Shown here: piece by piece, positions 62,942 to 64,000 of the stretch
Layout of the letters: each line of letters opens with the position of its first letter
Position numbering within the stretch: the first letter of the stretch is position 1
From: Phocaeicola abscessus CCUG 55929
GTDB taxonomy: Bacteria > Bacteroidota > Bacteroidia > Bacteroidales > Bacteroidaceae
NCBI RefSeq assembly: GCF_000312445.1
Contig: NZ_HE997184.1
Span: 133,346 to 197,345, forward strand
Direction of reading: 5' to 3'
Length of the DNA: 64,000 nt
Made by a program: the position numbers and the translations under genes
Notes under the pieces: generated by a model
Seen by the model: the letters and a program-made list of their open reading frames with translations, nothing else
What the model was told of the DNA's origin: nothing
The model's database searches: none

Positions 62942-64000
62942 TCATCTGCGACGCGAAGCGCCGCCTCCGCCGCCAGAACTACCTGACGAACGACTGCCTC
63001 CGCTACCGTAATTTCCTCCCGACGAACGGTTGCTGCCGCCACCGAAACTGCTGCCGGAAGGGGAATAACCGCTATTGTTCGACGAACGAGTCACACTGCC
63101 TGCATCCGGCGTATAGGAACGGTTATACCTGCCGCTCTCAGAACTGCGATAGGCGCCTCTTTGGGCAGCGCCGTTATAGCTGTTGCTTTCCCTCGCACTC
63201 TGGCGAGTACTACTCGGGCGATTATACGTCCCTCCGCTCGAACGAGTATAACTGTCGGAATTGCTTCCCGACACGACTCCGCCTCCCGTCCGTGTCCGAC
63301 TGCTGGAAGGACGAACCGACCCGTTGTCATTTCCGGAAACGATACGGCCGCTATAACTGTTTCCGCTTCGCGTGTAACTGTCCGCACCGCTGTTACGCGT
63401 GCGATAGTTATTGGCGTTTCGGCCATTATCGTCGTAAGCCGAGCCGTTACTGCGCGTATACCTTCCCGAACGATCATAATTGGAACGGGCAGCCGGAGTT
63501 CTGTCGTAGTAGTTCGAACGTCCACGATCGTAATTATTGACGTAACGATCATTGTGAATACCAGAGAATCGACGACTCGAGCCATACCATCCGTACACGT
63601 GGCCGCCTCCCCAATAGCCGGGACCGTACCACCCTGCATAATACCACGGCCTGGTCCAATAACCGCCCCAACCGTACCAGCCTCCGTAATACCAAGGCGA
63701 ATACCAACTGTCGTAGTACCAGGGCGAATACCAGCTGCTGTAATACCACGGGGAATTCCAGCCCCAACCGTATCCATAAGGATAGTTAAAGCGCCAGTCC
63801 CACCATAATCTGTTCGAATACGTGGGGAAGGCATAGGCATAAAAGTCGTCTACATACACGTTCCATTCCCACGACGGAAGCATATAGATCATATCCCAAT
63901 ACAATGGGCTACTGATGGATACGGCAAAGCGGGGATTGCGGAAACGCACCAAGCGCATGGCGTATTCGTAATCGCTTTGAGAACCCTTAAAGCCATTTAC
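62942..64000 (-). CDS. Secreted Trp/Tyr-rich, low-complexity protein (5' partial)
   Basis: The frame is open to the window edge (upstream codons read [14 protein letters not shown] before the first Met at 63958), so the N-terminus is missing. Residues after [13 protein letters not shown] contain a striking run of WYS-PWYY repeats (about 60-110), then a long Ser/Gly/Arg/Tyr/Asn-rich tail with SSR, RSNYDRS and SGGGGG motifs to the C-terminus ASRRR. No known domain. The composition suggests a surface or matrix protein. It ends 68 bases before the FadL-like gene on the same strand. Confidence 0.7.
   Translation of the reverse strand, partial: VNGFKGSQSDYEYAMRLVRFRNPRFAVSISSPLYWDMIYMLPSWEWNVYVDDFYAYAFPTYSNRLWWDWRFNYPYGYGWGWNSPWYYSSWYSPWYYDSWYSPWYYGGWYGWGGYWTRPWYYAGWYGPGYWGGGHVYGWYGSSRRFSGIHNDRYVNNYDRGRSNYYDRTPAARSNYDRSGRYTRSNGSAYDDNGRNANNYRTRNSGADSYTRSGNSYSGRIVSGNDNGSVRPSSSRTRTGGGVVSGSNSDSYTRSSGGTYNRPSSTRQSARESNSYNGAAQRGAYRSSESGRYNRSYTPDAGSVTRSSNNSGYSPSGSSFGGGSNRSSGGNYGSGGSRSSGSSGGGGGASRRR

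Overview
The window looks like a chromosome segment of a Bacteroidales bacterium, probably close to Tannerella or Parabacteroides. The evidence is Bacteroidota-type promoters (TAnnTTTG boxes shortly upstream of many genes), little Shine-Dalgarno signal, fimbrillin and FimB/Mfa2-like lipoproteins, several families typical of the phylum (DUF4468, DUF4421, DUF6261, DUF3408, DUF1896, Porin_10), a MurT-MurQ locus, FeoAB, and 2-ketoacid:ferredoxin oxidoreductase of an anaerobe. The genus is an inference. The backbone is roughly half GC; one 11.2-kb block is clearly more AT-rich.

Layout. 0-4 kb: end of a secreted amidase-like protein, then a MurNAc/muropeptide permease, MurQ and a coupled membrane protein, apparently a peptidoglycan salvage operon. 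4-9 kb: ZIP transporter, MsrAB, an amidohydrolase-monooxygenase fusion, a YitT-type membrane protein. 9.2-9.7 kb: five-tRNA array with three identical tRNA-Gly. 9.8-20.3 kb: pcrA-nspC, a fimbrillin-like lipoprotein preceded by an unannotated 48-residue peptide, prs, a TlpA-like thioredoxin, a DUF6261 gene behind a 41-bp tandem repeat, a FimB-like lipoprotein. 20.5-27.3 kb: ROK glucokinase and a five-gene MacAB/TolC-type efflux operon with two permeases. 27.4-32.5 kb: FeoAB with its small Cys-rich partner and an S9 peptidase.

32.8-46.1 kb: a glycoside hydrolase gene is cut in two by an integrative element (about 33597-44833). Joining the halves at the shared CTTCCG restores one open reading frame of about 710 codons. 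The right half of the element carries two tandem tyrosine recombinases, DUF1896, two excisionase-like HTH proteins, DUF3408, a hairpin-rich oriT-like stretch and a MobC-like gene, but no relaxase. The left, AT-rich half carries an orphan XRE regulator, a LytS/LytTR-type two-component system, a small lipoprotein, a 539-residue lipoprotein and a small outer-membrane barrel. A pair of TTCCGTTTCA direct repeats 21 bp apart lies just upstream of the 539-residue lipoprotein's promoter and is a good candidate for the LytTR operator. This self-contained sensor, regulator and envelope-output module is the best candidate for an undescribed system here.

46.2-64 kb: AlkD-like repair protein, GalM, transketolase-RpiB, DUF4468 protein, a TPR-ferredoxin-KorA-miniprotein-KorB-KorC-porin operon, a periplasmic binding protein, a Gfo/Idh/MocA oxidoreductase, DUF4421, a FadL/OmpP1-like barrel and a Trp/Tyr-rich secreted protein that runs off the window.
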